From Gemmatimonadota bacterium (GTDB taxonomy: Bacteria > Gemmatimonadota > Gemmatimonadetes > Palauibacterales > Palauibacteraceae): a DNA stretch of 28,737 nucleotides. Positions 26,123 to 28,737 of this stretch are shown here, one piece after another; within the stretch, counting starts at the first letter, position 1, and each line of letters begins with the position of its first letter. The stretch spans positions 1-28,737 of the forward strand of contig JARFPW010000325.1 of NCBI GenBank assembly GCA_029288095.1, read 5' to 3'. The notes under the pieces were generated by a model that searched no databases, was not told the DNA's origin, and worked only from the letters and a program-made list of their open reading frames with translations. The translations under genes were made by a program, and so were the position numbers.

Positions 26123-26983
26123 CTAGACTCCCTGAATGATCTTAACGCTCGCACTCGCGCCGATTCGGCTGGCGCCAGCGGCAATCATCTTCTGCGCATC
26201 GGCAAACGTGCGGATTCCGCCCGAAGCCTTCACTCCCAAACCGGGCCCGACTACACGTCGCATCAGCGCGACGTCTTCCGCTGTCGCCCCACCGGGTCCG
26301 AAGCCGGTAGACGTCTTGACGAAGTCTCCGCCGGAGACCTTCACGAGCTGGCAGGCGGCGACCTTCTCTTCGTCAGTGAGGAGGACGGCTTCGATAATGA
26401 CCTTGAGAATCGCGCCGCCCGCGTGGCATGCTCGGGCGACGGACGCGACGTCACGTTGAACGAGTTCGTAGTCCCTCGACTTGAGGGCTCCGACGTTGAT
26501 CACCATGTCCACCTCGGTGGCTCCGTCGCGAATCGCCTTCTGGGCCTCGAACACCTTGGTTTCGGTGGAGGTGGCGCCCAGTGGGAAGCCCACGACCGTG
26601 CAGACACGCACCTGGGACTCCTTCAGCAGGTCGGCACACAACTTCACGTGCGACGGGTTCACGCACACCGATGCGAAATCGCATTTCTTGGCCTCGTAGC
26701 ACAACTGCGCGACCTGGTCCTGCGTAGCATCCGGCTTGAGCAGCGTATGATCGATCATGTGACTCAAGCTGCCGTCCGTCGGAGCAACGCCGAGCGTGCT
26801 CGCGATGCGGTCGGCGCCGGCCCTGACGACAGGTTGCACCCGATCGGTGTAGTTCTGCGCGGAGAGAGCGGCTCCATTCCCGCCCGCGCCGGGTCCGGGG
26901 ATCTTGCCCTGGCCCACGAGGACCAACACCTCGTGGGTGATCTGCTCGATGATGCTCTCGAGTGCCACCTCGTCGTACGTCAT
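26123..26983 (-). CDS. deoC: Deoxyribose-phosphate aldolase with N-terminal encapsulation peptide
   Basis: A 286-residue class I aldolase cleaving 2-deoxyribose-5-phosphate to acetaldehyde and glyceraldehyde-3-phosphate. The core starts near residue 72 ([12 protein letters not shown]). It shows [24 protein letters not shown], the Schiff-base Lys223 in [11 protein letters not shown] and the relay Lys252 in VKASGGIR. The first 24 residues ([20 protein letters not shown]) form an amphipathic helix followed by a Gly/Pro linker (about 25-38). This extension is absent from housekeeping DeoC (about 220-260 residues) and fits a cargo tag. ATG 26983 overlaps the rpiB stop (ATGA); longer in-frame starts lie inside rpiB. 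It should be the signature enzyme of the compartment, making the volatile aldehyde. Confidence 0.95.
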   Translation of the reverse strand: MTYDEVALESIIEQITHEVLVLVGQGKIPGPGAGGNGAALSAQNYTDRVQPVVRAGADRIASTLGVAPTDGSLSHMIDHTLLKPDATQDQVAQLCYEAKKCDFASVCVNPSHVKLCADLLKESQVRVCTVVGFPLGATSTETKVFEAQKAIRDGATEVDMVINVGALKSRDYELVQRDVASVARACHAGGAILKVIIEAVLLTDEEKVAACQLVKVSGGDFVKTSTGFGPGGATAEDVALMRRVVGPGLGVKASGGIRTFADAQKMIAAGASRIGASASVKIIQGV

Positions 26984-27762
26984 TTTCGGAGGTACCTCTG
27001 CTCGATGTCCATGATCTTCTTGACGCGTCTCTCGTGTCGGCCGCTCCCCGCCGCTGTCCCCAGCCAGGTCTTCACGATCTGTCGACCCAACTGTGCCCCG
27101 ATCAGCCCGGCGCCGAGGGTCAAGACGTTCGAGTGATTGTGCTCCCGGCTGTTCACCGCGGTGGCCTCGTCGTAGCACATGGCAGCGCGGACGCCCGGCA
27201 CTTTGTTGGCGGCCATGCACGACCCGATTCCTGCGCCATCCACGAGAATCGCTCGCCAGGCCTGTCCCTGGGCCACGAGCTGCGCCGCTGCAAACGCAAA
27301 GTCGGGATAGTCGACGGACTCATTGCCATGAGTGCCGCAGTCAACGACCTCGTATCCCAACTCTCCCACGTACTCCTTGAGCATCTCCTTCAACTCGTAG
27401 CCGCCATGATCCGCTCCGAGGGCCACGACCTCGCTGGCCGGTCGAGTCGTCCGTGGACGCCCTAACGAAACGTCTGAGCTGATCCCCGGGACGACCCGAC
27501 CTGCGTCCCCCTCCGCTCGTACCAGCGAGATACTCCTCTCGGTCGCGGCCTGCTGTGCCAGCGGCGAGACGAGTCCTCCGGCCGGGACGGTGAAAGACCC
27601 GCCGGGGGAAACACCGACCAGGTCGTCTTCAGTAACGAGCCGACTCCGCGAGGCGGCAGCGACGGTTGGTGCCCCAGGCCCCGCGGTACGCAGGACGACG
27701 CGTCGCACCATGTCGCGGATCTTCTGTTCATCCGAGGCGGACACGCTGATACGGTCGTTCAT
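26980..27762 (-). CDS. RpiB-type sugar-phosphate isomerase with N-terminal cargo helix and EutQ/EutT-like module
   Basis: A 260-residue protein. Its C-terminal 150 residues (from about 112) are an RpiB/LacAB fold: [69 protein letters not shown] and the ending [15 protein letters not shown]. The family isomerises ribose-5- and ribulose-5-phosphate or related sugar phosphates. Asp175 stands where E. coli RpiB has its base Cys66, and Ser181 where the mycobacterial form has Glu75, so substrate or mechanism may differ. Residues 9-28 ([15 protein letters not shown]) look like an encapsulation helix. Residues 41-81 (LVTEDDL...[11 protein letters not shown]...ERSISLV) resemble the N-terminal part of EutQ/EutT. 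ATG 27762 overlaps the regulator stop; ATG 27777 is an alternative. Confidence 0.88.
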   Translation of the reverse strand: MNDRISVSASDEQKIRDMVRRVVLRTAGPGAPTVAAASRSRLVTEDDLVGVSPGGSFTVPAGGLVSPLAQQAATERSISLVRAEGDAGRVVPGISSDVSLGRPRTTRPASEVVALGADHGGYELKEMLKEYVGELGYEVVDCGTHGNESVDYPDFAFAAAQLVAQGQAWRAILVDGAGIGSCMAANKVPGVRAAMCYDEATAVNSREHNHSNVLTLGAGLIGAQLGRQIVKTWLGTAAGSGRHERRVKKIMDIEQRYLRK

Positions 27763-28457
27763 CACCAGGCCCGCCATTCGAACTCGTCTTCCGTCTCTCC
27801 AACCGACTCATCGGCACGGGCCGGCTCACCGACGAGCGAATCTCGGGATTCATCTCGCTCGTAACGGCTTCGAGCCACCAGGAGCTCAAAGGTCGATCGC
27901 AGTTGGGCCACGCAGGCGTCGTAGGGGTCAAGCGACTCGGAGGCGCGTGACTGGACGATGCCACCCTCGGCGACGGCGAGAACGTGCTGGGCGAAGGCAC
28001 CGCGCTCCAGCCCTTCGGGCAACCGCGGGCCGGCAGCCTCCAGCCACTCTTGAACCTGCGCCACCCAGATCGCGAAATACCTCTCGATCAGCACTCGAAC
28101 CCTCGGAATGCCGCTGCCCACTTCGAGGGCCAGGCTTCCCACTGGACTGCCCAGCTTGCACCCGGAAACGAGCAACGTCCTGCGGTAGATGCCGAGCAAT
28201 GAGAACACATGTTCGAGGGGATCTTCCGTAACACTCTCCGCGGCAGCTCGCTCGAGGAACTGGGGACGCAGCATGTCCAGGTGGCGCTGCATGACGGCGA
28301 CCAACAGGTCTTCCTTGCTCGAGAAGAAGTGATACAGGCTTCCGCTCTTAACGCCGGCGACGCGGAGAATCCCGGCGACCCCCGTCGCATGGTAGCCCTG
28401 CTCGGCGAACAACCGTGCAGCGGCCTCCAGTATGCGGTCCTTCGTGTCGGTTGGCAT
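27762..28457 (-). CDS. TetR/AcrR-family regulator of the microcompartment operon
   Basis: A 231-residue regulator. Residues about 5-60 form the TetR DNA-binding domain: TKDRILEAAARLFAEQGYHATGVAGILRVAGVKSGSLYHFFSSKEDLL. The rest is an all-helical ligand-binding domain ending in a long acidic tail (DESVGETEDEFEWRAW). It is first in the operon and its stop overlaps the rpiB start (TGATG), so it reads into all nine BMC genes. ATG 28457 follows a very short leader from the candidate promoter; no Shine-Dalgarno is seen, so translation may be leaderless or nearly so. A TTG at 28472 lies inside the promoter and is unlikely. Its ligand may be a pathway substrate or aldehyde (inference). Confidence 0.9.
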   Translation of the reverse strand: MPTDTKDRILEAAARLFAEQGYHATGVAGILRVAGVKSGSLYHFFSSKEDLLVAVMQRHLDMLRPQFLERAAAESVTEDPLEHVFSLLGIYRRTLLVSGCKLGSPVGSLALEVGSGIPRVRVLIERYFAIWVAQVQEWLEAAGPRLPEGLERGAFAQHVLAVAEGGIVQSRASESLDPYDACVAQLRSTFELLVARSRYERDESRDSLVGEPARADESVGETEDEFEWRAW

Positions 28458-28460
28458 TGT

Positions 28461-28476
28461 TTGATAAACCAATCAA
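28461..28476. promoter_or_regulatory. Candidate TetR operator upstream of the BMC operon
   Basis: An inverted repeat TTGAT-N6-ATCAA (28461-28476) lies 4 bp before the regulator's ATG and covers the candidate -10 element. A further ATCAA follows at 28476-28480. Size and position suit autorepression by the TetR-family protein. Confidence 0.55.
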
Positions 28477-28499
28477 TCAAGTGCCAGAGCCGCTGTCAA
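28471..28499 (-). promoter_or_regulatory. Candidate sigma-70-type promoter of the BMC operon
   Basis: On the minus strand a perfect TTGACA (28499-28494) is followed after 17 bp by TTGATT (28476-28471), a weak -10 with three of six matches. Transcription would begin within about 15 nt of the TetR ATG at 28457. The -10 overlaps the inverted repeat, so a bound regulator would block polymerase. Confidence 0.5.
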
Positions 28500-28737
28500 G
28501 TCCTCCCAGCTATTTCGGGGAAAAGGGGCCGGTTTCGGACCCGGTTGCCGATCGGGGCCTCTCCGGTGCGTTCGGGCCCCGCAGGTCGGGTCAAAAATGG
28601 TTGAACGATCAATACAAAATGGCGTGAATTGCAGGCGTGATCGCCGTATTTGGTCGGGCTGACCTCACCCGAACAGGTCGGACTGCTCCTCTGCCGGACG
28701 AAGGCACTCTTCGTCGTCGTTTCGGACACTGTTTACC
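28500..28737. other. Non-coding region upstream of the BMC operon
   Basis: No convincing gene lies between the BMC promoter and the window end. A second inverted repeat, TTGA-N4-TCAA (28601-28612), in an A/T-richer patch (28590-28625) shares TTGA/TCAA half-sites with the operator candidate and might be another regulator site. The short reading frames here have no ribosome site or recognisable protein features. Confidence 0.45.

Noticed and set aside
28458..28472. TTG start adding five residues to the TetR regulator
   Set aside because: It lies within the candidate -10 element and operator; the family N-terminus begins normally at ATG 28457.
28496..28729. 77-residue minus-strand open frame near the right edge
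   Set aside because: No ribosome site or recognisable domain, and it overlaps the A/T-rich regulatory region upstream of the BMC promoter.

Overview
The window is high-GC (roughly 60-65% by eye), densely coded bacterial DNA. Genes often overlap by ATGA or GTGA junctions. A TonB-dependent outer-membrane receptor and a lipoprotein indicate a diderm. The mix (KorAB, a receptor with an N-terminal carboxypeptidase-like domain, a Lnb/DUF4105 protein, kynurenine genes and a Haliangium-like microcompartment) would fit an uncultivated Gemmatimonadota or a relative, but this is a low-confidence inference. No rRNA, tRNA, insertion sequence, phage or CRISPR array was seen.

Layout. 1-1467: end of korA and all of korB (2-oxoacid:ferredoxin oxidoreductase). 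1464-4147: a sodium:neurotransmitter-type symporter and, divergently, an AI-2E-family membrane protein. 4279-6949: a coupled trio of class I fructose-bisphosphate aldolase, a lipoprotein and ornithine carbamoyltransferase. 6915-9614: a Lnb/DUF4105 membrane protein facing an orphan TadG-like protein. 9815-14752: an ECF sigma factor, zinc-finger anti-sigma factor, TonB-dependent receptor and FprA-type ferredoxin-NADP reductase, each overlapping or close to the next. 14762-17503 (minus): glycosyltransferase-kynU-kynB. 17656-17997: a cold-shock protein with an acidic repeat tail and a clear terminator. 18227-22051: nicotinate phosphoribosyltransferase, nicotinamidase-like hydrolase, glycosyltransferase, helix-hairpin-helix protein and triosephosphate isomerase.

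22110-28457 (minus) is the most striking part: a compact ten-gene bacterial microcompartment (BMC) operon. From its promoter it reads TetR regulator, RpiB-like sugar-phosphate isomerase, deoxyribose-phosphate aldolase (DeoC), BMC-T, BMC-H, BMC-P, CoA-acylating aldehyde dehydrogenase, a second BMC-T, BMC-P, BMC-P. All shell classes (hexamer, two trimers, three pentamers) are present. All three enzymes carry N-terminal amphipathic helices that look like encapsulation peptides. The inferred pathway is sugar phosphate to 2-deoxyribose-5-phosphate, then glyceraldehyde-3-phosphate plus acetaldehyde, with acetaldehyde trapped in the shell and oxidised to acetyl-CoA. This resembles the sugar-phosphate-utilising class described in BMC surveys, with shell proteins like those of Haliangium ochraceum (from memory, not searched). 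The RpiB is unusual. It has a 110-residue N-terminal extension made of a cargo helix plus a module resembling the start of EutQ/EutT, and Asp replaces the catalytic Cys of E. coli RpiB. No phosphotransacylase, alcohol dehydrogenase or kinase is in view, so the pathway is completed elsewhere or differs from known metabolosomes. The glyceraldehyde-3-phosphate could feed the neighbouring convergent triosephosphate isomerase.
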